A DNA stretch of 64,000 nucleotides from NCBI GenBank assembly GCA_947579605.1, contig OX388320.1:4402001-4466000 (forward strand), in the 5' to 3' direction. Every line of letters begins with the position of its first letter. Position 1 is the first letter of the stretch. Made by a program: the position numbers and the translations under genes. The notes under the pieces were generated by a model. It had not been told where the DNA came from. It did not search any database and saw nothing but the letters and a program-made list of their open reading frames with translations. The DNA is from Athripsodes cinereus. Its lineage: Eukaryota > Arthropoda > Insecta > Trichoptera > Leptoceridae. This document shows, in pieces, positions 1 through 11,639 of this stretch.

Positions 1-719
1 ACTGATTCATTGTATCTTATAAATATCTATCAAGTCACACAACTTATGGGATATTGTCACTATATTGGAAAATATAATTTGAACTTAATATCTGGCCTTG
101 AGATAGGTATAAAGAAAGTTTTGCATATTTAAAAAAAAAACAATTGTAATTATAAATTTGATTAAGGACGTATGTAAATAATTGGATATTATAAGAAAAA
201 ATAATGTTTGATATGTAAATAATTACTTGTTGATAGACAGAGGTGTACCTGTACACTAATAATATTTAATGATTTCAATAAAATATTGTGACGATATGTT
301 ACAATTGAGATTTGTTTTATATTCAAAGTAGATCGAGTATGTAAATTATAAATTGATGTTGCTAAGTAAATTGTATCGGTAGGTATAGGATCAAACTTTA
401 TGATAATCTTAGAGTCATAACTATTGTTTTAAAATTCTACGATACCAAAAGAACATGAAAATGTATTTAATTAAATAAATTGTTGTTTAGAGATGAAGAT
501 ATCTAGGTGAAAATTGATTGCAAATAATTTTGCATATGTTAAGATAAGTTAAGTATTTGTTCCATAATTCAAATGTAGGTAAATAATCTTGTTTGATAAT
601 TATTTTCCGAAAAACGGCTGTAACTTCAAGAAAGAAGAAACATCGTATTTTAATCATTTTAATATTCTTCATATTCTTCATAAAGCAATCAAATTTAAAA
701 TACATACTATTTTATACTG
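1..719. other. AT-rich intergenic DNA, nothing recognised
   Basis: The short open frames here have no recognisable motif, and composition is strongly AT-rich. I see no repeat end, RNA gene or coding signal. Confidence 0.6.
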
Positions 720-1450
720 CCATTGAAGAAAAGTACAAGGACATAGAAGGAGACAGAACAATTTTATTTCTGTCTCTGTCTGCCGCCCCGGAGAACTATA
801 TAAGCCAGCGCAGTTCAAGGACGAGAGTTCAGAAGTTGTTCAACATCCGTGCGCGTAACACCGATATAGTACTCGCCTTGTCTGCTAGGTATTTACGATA
901 TACAAATACCTAAGTGAGAAGTGATTCATCGAAACTGAGAAATAAATTGAAAAGTGAATTTCATTATTATCATCTGAGACTAATTTTTTAATTTGATTGC
1001 AATATCATATATTCGACGAGTGATTAATAGACTATTGATAAAATATTCCATTGTGAAGTTGTTCATCGGGAACTATATTTGTGCACTGCAACTGGACTCT
1101 TCGTGACACATATATGGACATTGTGTTAATTGTACTACAATCGCTGAGGGTCGCGCCCTCGCGTTTAGCCAGCGCTACGAAGAAGTAATTGTTTTTTTAT
1201 TTATAATTTTTGTACATTACTTATATTCTATTACTATATGATAATAGTACTTACATGTGTTTATTTTTTTACTGTGTGAACACGTCAGTGTTATTGTTTG
1301 AGTTTATTTTGCATTGGTCCATGCATATAATTTATTCCCTTGAATAAATCGTATTTATAATTATAATTATTATTTTTTTTATTTTGTATATTAGTACCCA
1401 CCTACTTAAGAGGAACATATCTTGTAACGTGGCCCCCAAGCTAGCCGTGG
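720..1450 (+). promoter_or_regulatory. LTR-like or promoter block with TATA box and polyadenylation signal
   Basis: This block is more GC-rich than its surroundings. It has a TATA box (TATATAAG, 797-804), a possible start site about 25-30 bases downstream, a short hairpin (GAGGG/CCCTC, 1146-1160) and an AATAAA signal at 1343-1348. Promoter followed by a polyadenylation signal within about 550 bases is the layout of a solo LTR. I could not define matching ends or a target-site duplication, so a cellular promoter remains possible. Confidence 0.35.
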
Positions 1451-1574
1451 CAAAGTACTACCACGGGAGCTCACGTTAACCTAATACTATGTTTCACTTT
1501 CTGCTGTGTTTTTAAAGCACAGTATTATAAGTAGGAACACCAAGATTACGAAAATAGCGATTTGTGGAATAATA

Positions 1575-1935
1575 TCGTCCCTCTTCTGACTAACTGTCGT
1601 ATCTGACATTTTTGGCGAAATCGAGTTATGATTACCAATATGTGCCCTGCAAGTTCTCACTGAAGATCACATCTGTAACAGTTACCGTTATCCTGGAATA
1701 GCTATCTGATTTGTTGTCGTATTTACGAATTATTCTAAATAAATGTGTTGTATCTACTAATTCCTCAAAATTTCATCACAAAAATGATTCTGAGATATAT
1801 AAGAATAGGTATAAATAAAATAATGTAATATATTTACACTGTATCATATAACTAGGAGAGACAAAAAATGCGCGACTAAACACAAAAAAAAAACGCTCTC
1901 CTGAACAATTTACATGTTAGTCAGAAGAGGGACGA
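1575..1935. mobile_element. Mariner-type MITE (TA-flanked, 20-bp terminal inverted repeats)
   Basis: The element begins TCGTCCCTCTTCTGACTAAC (1575-1594) and ends with its exact reverse complement (1916-1935). TA dinucleotides flank both ends (1573-1574 and 1936-1937). The 361-bp interior has no coding capacity. TA target duplication and short perfect inverted repeats are typical of Tc1/mariner-mobilised MITEs. Family assignment is inference. Confidence 0.75.
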
Positions 1936-2339
1936 TATAAGACATTTCCATTTGTTAATGTTAAGTTATGGATAATATTATGTTATTTTGTATAATATAT
2001 TATTATCTAAAAATTCTAGGGAATGTGTCCTCGAGATTTAATTTATTAGGTCTAGAATGCGTGTACACAGTCACGTGGCTGAGCATAATACAACATGGTT
2101 ATTAGATAAACTGGTAGGTATTATTATTCGTAGATTAAGTGACCCAAAATAATCTCCAAGTATAATACAACACTCATACAATCATTATGGTTATGAAAAT
2201 GTCAAATATGAATTTATTACTATCATTATTTTGAGCAGATTAACCTGGGATTGTGGAGAAAATTATGTATTTATCGTACAAAAGAAGCAATGAACAGCAT
2301 TACATTAAAAAAAAACCTTTTCGCTGTCTTTTTTTTAAA

Positions 2340-2398
2340 CATGTATAGACATTTCACACAGACCGAGCTAGTCCCGAACTAAGATATGAATCGACGAA
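2340..2398 (-). mobile_element. SINE 3' fragment (same family as 20.3 kb)
   Basis: Read on the minus strand, this matches the last ~50 bases of the SINE at 20273-20510, including the block around GGACTAGCTCG and the terminal GTCTATGTA-type end. The tRNA-related 5' part is absent, so it is a 5'-truncated copy. Confidence 0.6.
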
Positions 2399-2399
2399 C

Positions 2400-3400
2400 A
2401 CGACGATACATAAACAATACGTAAACAATAAATAATCAAGACAATAATAAAATATAACACAAAAATATAGAAATTCTATGACACAAATATACAAGAAAAA
2501 GGAATATTGACCACGTCCGATTGATATAGACTTGGAATCCACCGTATTAATTTCTTAATATTTTTTAATAAAACTATTATTTGATTTAATTTTGTCATTT
2601 TTTCTGGGGAGTTGGCGAAATATAAGCCTTTGAATAAAATCAAATAGAATAATGGTTCTAAAAAGGGAAATTCTGGATGAGTTTTTTGATCAACGAAAAA
2701 TTTCTACATAATCAAAAACTCTTACCTGTTTCTTTGATTCATTTTTAATTTTTTACCGTACAAGCACATAGCAACAATAAATTAGACTTTTGCATTCACA
2801 GTCAATTGTAATGTCATAAAAATAATGCATTCAGTATATGTGATATAACATGCCTCTCAATAATTTCAAATTTTTTTATAGATTTCCCAGGTAATTTTTT
2901 TAATATAAGCTAAAATTAACTCCCTTCTATTTCTTCGTAAATTGGCAATTAAATCATAAACCAAACAGAATAACAATTCAAATAATTATATTATGAATAA
3001 TTTTCATCAAATACCCGGTGGACAATAATCTGAAGAACGAATATTCATCTCATCATACACGTGGCGTATTTAATACTATTATGAAAGACATTTGGTATTC
3101 ACTACTATTTTACTACAGTAGACACAATGTTGCTAACAGACTAGGTACACACTTTTGCACATATAACATGTGTCATTTTGGATTATTTCCAACCCATGAA
3201 ACATAAGTTGGGTCAGTATTGTTGTGTTTACCACTGTTTTACCTAAAAATTCCTCCAGATATTACAATGATGAATAATAAGTAATATTGTCTTCTTTCTT
3301 TCTACTTGATATTCATCTTACTTTTTGCAAAGCAATGCTATCGACTATTTTATCGACACCGCAACTGACAAAAAGATGGAAAACCCATCTTAACCAACAT
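2400..3400. other. AT-rich intergenic DNA, nothing recognised
   Basis: Several short open frames occur, but none shows conserved motifs. No inverted-repeat ends, RNA genes or tandem arrays are visible. Confidence 0.5.
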
Positions 3401-3404
3401 CAAG

Positions 3405-3550
3405 TGCCATAAATAATTGTGTCATATATGTACAATAATTATGATTTTTATTTTATTTTTATTTTTGTATTTTTTTTGTATGTTTTTACTATGGATCTGA
3501 GAGGCTTGCACAACCCACCTCCAGATCTGGAATAAAGATTATTATTATTA
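3405..3550 (+). mobile_element. LINE-like 3' tail ending in (ATT)n
   Basis: A T-rich stretch is followed by a GC-richer block containing CCACCTCCAGATCTGG, then AATAAAG and an (ATT)n run at about 3536-3550. This arrangement resembles the 3' UTR and simple-repeat tail of CR1/L2-type non-LTR retrotransposons. No ORF remains, so clade is uncertain. Confidence 0.35.
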
Positions 3551-4061
3551 TCTTTGTTAGTTTCTGCATTCAACCTTCACTTTATTAACTTTCGCAATCA
3601 ACGTTTATCGTATAAACTTGAAATTGAAAAGAAAAATTTATAACGCGACCAAACACATTGGTGTTGCAAGGTTTGAAGGACATTTATTGTTTTTTTTTAT
3701 TATATGGGTCATTTTATGTCTTTGCCAGGTACATAGAATTCTGATTAATAATAGACCATAGATTGTAAGAATATGTTTAGTACAATTGCGTCAAAAATTC
3801 GTAGAAAATATAATTATAATTCTAATTATGATTAATTTTAGAACCTTGATTCTTAGAAAATTTGTGCAGTATTAGCAGTTAACAGTGTCAATGTTAAACG
3901 GTTTTCAATTTTGTTTTGAATGTTAAATTTGATCAAAATGTTCCTTTGTTGCCGGAGATTCTACGAAGGAAAAAGACCATTTGTTTGCTATGCATATGTT
4001 TTGTATATTTTAAAGGAAAACGTTGAGCAATTAATTATCCCTAAAACACATAAATTTATTG

Positions 4062-4475
4062 TTCCATGGAGCACCCGGCAAAGAATTGGTCTCACACTCT
4101 CTTCCGTAAATTTTCGAGTGTACTATAAAAGGCAGGTATTCAAAATATATATTTATTTTATTTTATTGATGAAATATACGGCTTACGCCTTTTTACAATC
4201 AACACGAACAAGAAAATTATACAGTCTTCAATTATAAAAAAATAAATTGATTAATTATAAACAAAAAATAAACGTACATAACTAGTTTTTAGACATAAAT
4301 ATAATTATTTAAACATTTGAAATAAAGCAACGAGATTTGCCACCCATCCTGAATGTTTTAATTTTTTTGTTGGCACGGAGAAGACGGCTTTCATGTTTAT
4401 AACATGCGGCTGGTCTGCTGGCTGCCTCAGTTGTGAGACATACCGTGATGGTATTAGTAATAGTACCTAGTATAA
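4062..4475 (+). mobile_element. Family A SINE-like copy (TAG-tailed), interrupted
   Basis: The 5' half (about 4062-4150) and 3' half (about 4332-4475) match the ~250-bp dispersed family seen best at 32705-32965 and 61130-61380. They are separated by about 180 bp of foreign AT-rich DNA. The 3' part contains the conserved GGTCTGCTGGCT block and ends with a degenerate TAG-type repeat. The interruption is probably a later insertion. Confidence 0.65.
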
Positions 4476-4694
4476 TTATTTATTGGCACGTCCCAGTTTT
4501 GCACAACGTTATCCATTTTATAACAGTACCTATTATTAAACAAATTATTAACCTCGTGTGCAAAATAATATATAATCATCTGATATAATAGTACATAAGT
4601 AGCAACACTCATTGCTAGTTGATAATTAACAATTATAATTAGTATGACTTTTCTCTAATGAGTAAACAAATTAGGAAAATATTAAAACGGGTGA

Positions 4695-5465
4695 CCGAAA
4701 ATACAAATGGTCGACTGACAATAAACTCTCATACTGTTAGTGCGACAGATACATAAACTAAGTTGGCAAAAAGTATCGAGGAACAATGCATACATTAGTG
4801 AACTGCAAGAAATTGCCCACATTTATGCTAGACGAGCGACGTAAATGCTAAAAGAGCGACGAAAAATATTGACTGAACGACTACATATGTACCTATAATA
4901 TCGAGTGAATGACGGGAAATATCGAGAGAAATGCGTTCAATTCAATTTTTGTTTCGGTAAATTAAAATTAAGTTACTTATTTGGAATTGTGTGTATTGAT
5001 ATTTATTATTCAATTTAAGACTAACATTGAATTTTTTTTCAATTTTTTCATAAGATTAATTACTTATATTTATAAACCTAAATACATCTTCATATATTAC
5101 TTTGCGCTTTTATCGTGGAGATGGAATTTAAACCCGTGATCTCCTGATATACTATGCAGCTGCCAACCATCTTTGTTTTCACAATATTTTATGACTTTGT
5201 AACCACATCATATTAAATGAAATGAAGCTTTTGTCACTTAAATAGTATATATGGTCGTACAAACTGTAAAAATATTTGCTCTCATTATTATTATGTCGTC
5301 GTTCACTATCAGTCGCCCAGTCAGAAATTTAGCATTTTCTGTCTCTTTGTAAATAGTCGCTCACATTATTATTAATATATCATCGCTCATTCTCAGTCAC
5401 CCAATCATAAATTTACTATATTTTGCATCAATTTAAATTTTCTGTCACTCTCGTAAATACTATCC
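4695..5465. repeat. Imperfect inverted subterminal repeats rich in GCGAC motifs
   Basis: The left part (4690-4930) contains repeated GAGCGAC, ACTGAACGAC and TAAATGCTAAA motifs. The right part (5270-5460) holds reverse complements of the same motifs (GTCGTTCACT, TTTAGCATTT, AGTCGCTCAC). Clustered subterminal motifs in opposite orientation suggest a degraded foldback DNA transposon. No precise ends or target duplication could be fixed. Confidence 0.4.
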
Positions 5466-5659
5466 ATAAAATTATCTAATTACAATTAAGATAATTATCA
5501 TACATCTATCTAGATAACAACTTAATAATTAAGATTTTACTTAGTTATCTCAGGAATCCTGTTATGATATAATTACCTCTATGTAAAATTGTTATTGAAT
5601 TGACACACATCTTAACTTTCCGGTTGTTTAAAGGTAAGTATAGTTACATATATCTACAA

Positions 5660-5795
5660 TATGCTTGATCGACTCACGCATAATCAGACCTCCTAGACAA
5701 CTTCTTACAATGTACCGTTTAATTATGCGTTATTGTTGCAGTTATTGTCGAAAATTCATTTGTAGTCGATTGCCGAGTGCGGTTTGTCTAGGGTG
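5660..5795 (-). mobile_element. Foldback MITE copy, sister of 34066-34195
   Basis: This region is similar, in inverted orientation, to the element at 34066-34195. Shared blocks are AATTATGCGTTATTGTTGCAG and the flanking TAGTCGAT-type arms. Both copies have short arms around a conserved centre and no coding sequence. Confidence 0.5.
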
Positions 5796-5877
5796 TCAGA
5801 GTTAAACTTACATAATAAATTCATCAAATTTTCGTGTTTTTTTTTTCATTATGCTTGGTTGTTGGATCATTTTCCCA

Positions 5878-6172
5878 TAGATTTTTATTTATAATACCTA
5901 GATGGAGTACTCGTATGTATTTTCATTGTCATAAAGTGAGGCACCATTTTTCGGCACTTTTGACAGATCGGTTGGCGAAAAAAAGTGTGGTAAATCGCTT
6001 AAAACGTCGACAAGAACTTCAAAAATTGTTCAATTACATTTTTATAAATGTAAAAATGGTAGGTATATTTTTATAAAAATGTGAGAAATACTTCATAAAA
6101 TGTAGGAAACACCACACACTTTCGCCAACCGTTCTGTCAAAAATTCATAGATTTTTTGCCTCACTTTTGTAA
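5878..6172. mobile_element. Foldback MITE with ~30-bp inner inverted repeats
   Basis: Positions 5961-5991 and 6111-6139 are near-perfect inverted repeats sharing CGGTTGGCGAAA and TGTGGT blocks. Weaker pairing continues outward through GTGAGGC on the left and GCCTCAC on the right. The left arm (about 5880-5975) recurs in reverse orientation inside the minisatellite at 24683-24795. No transposase is present, and target duplications are unclear. Confidence 0.6.
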
Positions 6173-6775
6173 ATGAGTCAGGGTTCTAGGTTTTGTATGG
6201 AATTCTGTGCATTTTCCGTGTTCTTGTTTTTATTTTTCCTACTGCTCGGCGATCTCACTGCTACATTTTTTTTCAAGGTTCAAATCGACAATCTCTCGAT
6301 TGTAATATTTAGGAAAACATTCTTCCGATAATTTTTATCCAATATCGTAACAATTCATATAACATACTACATTGTTAATTTTTTCAAATTATAATTATGA
6401 CATTTTGACAAGAAAATAAAAATTAAGAATTTCTTTAAGAGACCTTATGGTTCTAAAGGGGTTAATTATTTCTCTCAAAAGAGAAACTCTCAATTATTGT
6501 ATAATAGTATTTATCAATTTGTTAATCACAACGTTTTGGTTAGTACAGGTAATTAGACTTCGTGTTCATTGAATAACAACAGATAGGTAAATAGTAATTT
6601 GTAAACACAATCATCATTAACTTTTGTATTGGTCATTCTGTCAAAACAAAATAGTAGGTATCTATTAAGTAGCATTTGTAAAATAATGGATCGATGTGAA
6701 CGGACGCTATTCGTGAACGTAATAAATTTAGTTAAATTTGTGTATTATAATTATCTATGTATCTATCTTTATACA

Positions 6776-7004
6776 GTATACCCTCACGCCGTGTCCCAGG
6801 TAGGCAGAGAGAACAGAACGCCATATAGATCTATCCTTACATATTTCTTTCGCTTCCTCTACATTCATCCAGTTTCTCATAGATGCACGCCAATTTCTCT
6901 TATGAGTAAGATACGTATTGAGATACGCGATTGTTCTTGAGAATTTGATCCTCGTGGTCAAGCCAAGTAGTTCTTGGACGTGCGCGATTTCTCACACCCT
7001 CTGC
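6776..7004 (-). mobile_element. LINE family B 3' end (truncated ORF2 C-terminus)
   Basis: The minus-strand translation contains MRNWMNVEEAKE, CKDRSIWRSVLSAY and HGVRV, closely matching the C-terminal ~45 residues of the better-preserved copy at 28826-29335. The copy is truncated upstream. Its 3' end abuts no clear TAG tail, only TATACTGTATA. It is a dead fragment. Confidence 0.75.
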
Positions 7005-7005
7005 A

Positions 7006-7760
7006 TTATATATTATTATTATTATTATTTGGATGATTTGTAAAGCGCCGTTTTGTGAAAAAAATCCACCTCAAGGGCGCTCTTTGTTAACTAAGGTTGT
7101 GTCTGGATTATTCCGTGAGATTTCTTGAATAGATAAGTCTTCAGTTGGTTATTGAAACGAGATATGTCCTGCGTTTCTCTGATCGTTTGCGGAAGCCTGT
7201 TCCAGACTACAAGTGCAGATATTGCAAAAGCACGCTCCACGTACACTGGTTTCGATACAGTACTGGTCACCTCCAATTTAGTTGTAATATCTTGACAAGA
7301 CCTCAGTGTTGTCTGTCTATGACTTAACGCCTGTCTACCGCAGAGTTCTATGATATATTCTGGGGCCATAGCATGAAGTGCCTTAAATACTGTCAAACAC
7401 ACTTTAAATTCGACTCTCTCCGGACATCTGAGCCAGTGAAGAGATTGAAGGGTGGCAGATATGTGTGAAGAGCGATTCAGTTGATAAATGAAACGTGCAG
7501 CCGCATTAAAAACGGACTGAATCCTCTGGAGTTGATATTGTGGCAGATTTGCGAGGATGCCATTGCAGTAATCCAATCGTGATACGACAAATGAGTTAAT
7601 TATGGTTTTAGCTCCGTCAGTTGATATATTTTTCCTTATGTTCTTGAGCTGCCTTAAAGTATAGAAACCACTACTAACAGTAAATGATATGTGTTTCTCC
7701 ATCGTAAGGGCGTTATCAAGATGCGCTCCGTATGTATATAAAAATCGTTATTTGGGTACT
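7006..7760 (-). mobile_element. CR1/L2-type LINE, reverse-transcriptase C-terminal fragment with 3' tail
   Basis: The minus-strand frame (7091 to about 7745) encodes the end of a non-LTR reverse transcriptase. Visible motifs are YTLRQLKNIR, SRLDYCNGILANLP, LQRIQSVFNAAARF, LHWLRCPERVEFK, VFKALHAMAPEYI, ERAFAISALVVWNRLP and FNNQLKTYLF. These are characteristic of the thumb and C-terminal region of L2/CR1-like elements. After the stop, a short 3' UTR with GGCGCTTTACAAATCATCC leads to an (AAT)n tail at about 7006-7030. The frame has no upstream catalytic RT core, so this is a 5'-truncated insertion. Clade assignment rests on remembered family motifs. Confidence 0.85.
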
Positions 7761-7904
7761 CTACGTACAGTTGTCTTGAAACGGACCATTGACGTCTGCA
7801 CAACGTTTTGTCCAGGATTTCACTTGACATCAGCTGGGGCGTTGAGGAAAATTGGCAAGCTTCTGCGGTACGGGTTTCATGGAGGCAGCACACTCAATTG
7901 TGGA

Positions 7905-8040
7905 AAGGATCAATTGTGGGTTAAGTCCCATTCGGGGATCCGGGGCACTACCAAATAAGGTGATCTTGTCTTGTCTATTTTAAGCCTTATATGGTAGATT
8001 CGCGTGTTTAATAATTTACACTAAGCGAACTTAGGCTGTG
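7905..8040 (+). mobile_element. tRNA-derived SINE-like repeat, family S2 (5'-degraded copy)
   Basis: The block CGGGGCACTACCAAATAAGG and downstream CTAAATAATTTACAC-like sequence recur at 32362-32475 and 34196-34345. In those copies it follows A-box- and B-box-like sequence. Here the promoter part is poorly preserved. Confidence 0.45.
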
Positions 8041-8714
8041 ATTGCAGTCACCCACTCTGAAGCGATTGATATGAGAAAAGAATGAGAGGGATAGATGGGA
8101 TCGGTGATTTTGCTATTTATATATCGATCATATTTTTTAATTATCTGTTCTTGTAAAACACTGTCAGAATTATATAACGGTTTGTTGAAAGAGATTGTCT
8201 CCAGGAAATAAGCAAGCCTATTGTATGTGTGTTTTATTACAACAATAAAGAGTATTATTAACTTCGATTTTAGCTTTTCTCTAGAAATAATCACGACATT
8301 GACGGAGAATAATGTTTAGTAAGCATAATGTTTTTTTTTTTCATTTTTTTACGATACAAAAAATTCTGCGTATTGTGGAAAAGAAATCTTACAACCATTT
8401 CCAATAACACGGTGAGTTTTATTCCCATGAGAGCTTTTGTAGAACAAAAATAAAATTTTATTTCAGAATCTATTCAAACATTGTTGTAAAACATTCTCGG
8501 AACTGCCAATGCTCGGAAGATAAATAGTAAAGACACTAGCGAGAAGGTTACATGAGAATTGTCATTCAACTGCTTAGGTATTGTGTTGTATATTGTTCGT
8601 GAAATATAATGGTCCTTTTTCGTCTTATTTTGAAAATGTCCAATGATAGTTTTTTTACGTGACAGTCTATTATATGTACAGGACCTCCCAAGATCCTTCT
8701 CAGTCGTCTCCAGA

Positions 8715-8875
8715 CGTCTCCAGATGCCGCTAGGACCATTTACAGAGAGAACAAGCGCTGTCACATCACACCACTGCTAAAGGAGCTACACTGGCTGAGG
8801 GTCCCAGAGAGAGTGGAGTTCAAACTGTGCCTCACGGTCCACAAGACCTTGAATGGCACAGCACCTCTATGAAAT
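8715..8875 (+). mobile_element. L2/CR1-type reverse-transcriptase remnant
   Basis: The plus-strand frame ending at a TGA (about 8871-8873) reads CHITPLLKELHWLRVPERVE and FKLCLTVHKTLNGTAPL. This matches the LHWLPVRERVEFKL...KALNG stretch of L2/CR1 ORF2. Only about 50 codons survive. A second, separate copy of a related region lies at 7.1-7.7 kb on the other strand. Confidence 0.75.
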
Positions 8876-8879
8876 TAAA

Positions 8880-10130
8880 GATTTCCATACTTTACAAAAT
8901 ACGGTGCTTTTTTTTATTTGATTTAAAAAATACACCAACAAATTTAATTTCCTTGTTATAACATCTTTATACAAGAATATCCAAAGGAGGGCTACGAAGC
9001 CCTAAGTTATCATGAAAGTAGTAAAAAATATTAGTATTTTAATATGGGAAATTGGTCTTATTTCTAAATCAAACGGATTTTTTCTAGAGAGGAAATTAAT
9101 GTAATTTCAAAACCAATTTGTAAATTTGACGAAGGGGTGATAGATTTCTCAAGTTTTTCCATTCTGTCTCATCTCCCGTCTCCTCCTAGGTACGCCCCTT
9201 TATTTACATAACATAATTATTATGTAGGTCCCTACTAAAAATAACCTTATCATTTTATTACGTCAAAGAGAATTGAAATAATGGAAGAATCTTACATTTG
9301 CTATGAAAACAAACAAAATCTACTCAAATAAACTAATGGAAATGTTTATATTATGTTTGTTAGTTAAGGCACGATTGTGTAAAGAAAAACCAAAATTTAT
9401 TAACCTTTACAACCTTTTAAATTTTTCAGTGTTCGTTTTCACTTTATGTTCCCGAGAGAAACCTTTGACGTTGAACGAAGTGATATCAACCAACAGGTTG
9501 AAAGTTATGATTTCACGATAGAATTTACTGAAAATTTAACAGGAGTGCCTTTTTTTAATTACCATAAATAAATTTCAAAATGTTTTAAATCAAAAAGCTT
9601 TTGAATATCGCACATCACAAGCTTTTTGAAAGTTTTCCACTATTTTATATAACATCATAAAGGAACTGAAGTGTGTAAACGGAAGACCTTCAACAGTTAA
9701 AGAAAAAGAAACTTGAAACATTTATTTGAATGCGAAATAATTCTGCGATTTTGTAAGTTTTGTTTCAACTTTCAGGCGCTGAAGTTACAGTCGGACATTT
9801 GAAAGCTCATGAATGCCTAAAAGTTTGATCATTTAATAAAGCCATTACTTTTCTTATTAATTTTATTGACTTTCTTCTTAAAAAAATAATATTTAAGAGT
9901 GACGTATACTCTGTGCTGGCATGTTAAAACGTATATTAAAGTATGAAAATGCATAATTTAAGATTTCTTCTATTGTCCTTTAAAGCTTCTCTTAGAAACA
10001 GAGTGGAAATAAATATATCTAAATCAGAACAACTTGATATTCCGTACTAAAGAGCTTAATAGGTCTATATAATATTTTATATGAATAAAAATCATTCAAA
10101 AAATTTACGAAAGCGCATTGTTGTAATACT
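8880..10130. other. AT-rich intergenic DNA, nothing recognised
   Basis: No repeat ends or coding motifs are recognised. The open frame at 9303-9521 looks random in composition and has no recognisable domain. Confidence 0.5.
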
Positions 10131-10262
10131 ACTACTACTACTACTATACCATCACGGCATATCCCACAAGTGGGGTAGCCAGCAGACCAGCTGCATGTAA
10201 GAAACATGCAAGCTGTCCTCTTCGTGCCAATATAAAATCAAGACTTTCAGGATAAGTGGCAA
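10131..10262 (-). mobile_element. Family A SINE-like copy, 3' half
   Basis: Starts on the plus strand with a (TAC)n run, which is the (TAG)n tail on the minus strand. It continues through CACGGCATATCCCACAAGTG, GGGGTAGCCAGCAGACC and CAAGCTGTCCTC to GTGGCAAAT, where similarity stops. It is a 5'-truncated copy. Confidence 0.75.
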
Positions 10263-10484
10263 ATTGTTGTAATCCAACCGCTATAAAGTATCAAATGATT
10301 GGATATTTTTCAGCAGTAATAAATGCGATATCAGAGACTATCACTAGTTACCTATTGTTGTAAAAATCGTATACTAAAGGCTCTAAAATCATAGAAATTC
10401 GAGGTAGATTTTTTCAGGCTGACAATCATAAGACAACATCATGAGTTTAAACAGTATAGAAAATAATGTAAGTTTTATCTTTGT

Positions 10485-10570
10485 CTATTCTACCAAGGCA
10501 TCTGCCACAAGTGGAGCCAGTCTATTGACCTATGTAATAAACAGGCAGGCTGCCCTCGCCTTTCATAAGA
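10485..10570 (-). mobile_element. Family A SINE-like copy, diverged fragment
   Basis: Weak match to the family A 3' end: CTACCAAGGCATCTGCCACA, AGTGGAGCCAG and a GGCTGCCCTCGCC block correspond to conserved family positions. Older than its neighbours judging by divergence. Confidence 0.4.
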
Positions 10571-10814
10571 AATAATATTTGAATGTTTATCTACTAACAA
10601 AAGAACAAAGGTCAAAAATGAAATGAAAATGAAAATCTGCAGGAAAATAAAAGAAGAAGGAAATCGAAGGTTGTATTGATTGCAAAGCTTCCTGCGATTG
10701 TCTCAACACGGATTCTCAAGCTTTTCTGTGGATTTCAGGAGCTTTAAAAGAAGACTCAAAGTGTTTACTTTTACAAAGGAAATTAATGTACCTTCATGGT
10801 AATTTCAATACGTA

Positions 10815-10975
10815 CAAATTTATTTATTTATTCATTATTTACTGAACATTGATTACATACAATTCCGTTGAAGGCATACATTCAAATTAAATACAATACA
10901 ATACAAACAACAAACAACAAAAAAAGAGGGCAAGTTTATCTCAAGGGTGCGGTCTCTTCCAACTAACCCAAATGC
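10815..10975 (-). mobile_element. LINE 3' UTR copy, family D
   Basis: Read on the minus strand it contains TTAGTTGGAAGAGACCGCAC-type sequence, then a run to an A/T-rich tail (TTTATTTA on the plus strand). The same arrangement occurs at 21767-21930, 32145-32300, 53120-53262, 54225-54345 and 54905-55030. The GGAAGA...CGC motif is familiar from lepidopteran LINE 3' ends (inference). Confidence 0.55.
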
Positions 10976-11119
10976 AGACTATTTTTTTTTTCTACCAGTG
11001 TAGTTTCTTTCATAAGTTCGTTAGTCATTTAACTCATTTCATAAAATATTCATAAATATCATGATTAATTGAAAAAAAGCACTGTATTTAGTTATCTTCC
11101 AAGTAACTTTATTAACTTC

Positions 11120-11165
11120 ACTTACTAGTATTCGGAGACTCTCGACTCCATCATCAGCCGATTAG
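11120..11165 (-). ncRNA. Degenerate hammerhead-ribozyme-like motif (Penelope type)
   Basis: The minus strand reads CTGATGA, then a short stem (GGAG...CTCC), then GAAT instead of the required GAAA, then a self-complementary TACTAGTA. Layout matches the intact motifs at 33.4 and 56.3 kb, but the conserved A15.1-U16.1 pair is lost, so activity is unlikely. Confidence 0.45.
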
Positions 11166-11473
11166 AAAAAAAAGTGCCATAAATAATTTCTATCTCGCAA
11201 AGTGGCAAAGTATATAAAGGTGGCTTTTTCTATTTTAGATTTATTTTTATTTTCAGCCCTGATGCAAATTCATTAGTGAAAGCACAAGATACGTTTATTT
11301 TGTACTTCGTGTATTTAATAGTGAAGTAAAGAACAGCGTTGTTGTTTATTTTTTTAAATTATATCAAAGAAATCAAAATTCATAATACACATATCCTTAA
11401 AAGAAGAAAATAAAATTCTCATGTATTTATTAATAATTCAAGAGTTTTTGTGTTTACGCTGTGGAAATCCATT

Positions 11474-11630
11474 TTTAATTTTAATAAAAAAAATATAAAA
11501 AATAAAAATGTATTATTGAGCACTGTTTAATCTCCACTATGTTAGGTTAAATGCCTTTTAATTTTAATAAATAAAATATAAAAATATATTATTGAGCACT
11601 GTTTAATCTCCACTATGTTAGGTTAAATAC
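11474..11630. repeat. Two-copy tandem duplication, ~78-bp unit
   Basis: The unit beginning TTTTAATTTTAATAAA and ending CTATGTTAGGTTAAAT is repeated twice in direct orientation. The second half (TTATTGAGCACTGTTTAATC and on) is nearly identical, and differences lie in the A-rich part. A simple local duplication. Confidence 0.85.
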
Positions 11631-11639
11631 CAAAATCAT

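Noticed and set aside
593..913. 106-codon frame as a host gene
   Set aside because: It spans the TATA box and promoter-like block and shows no recognisable domain.
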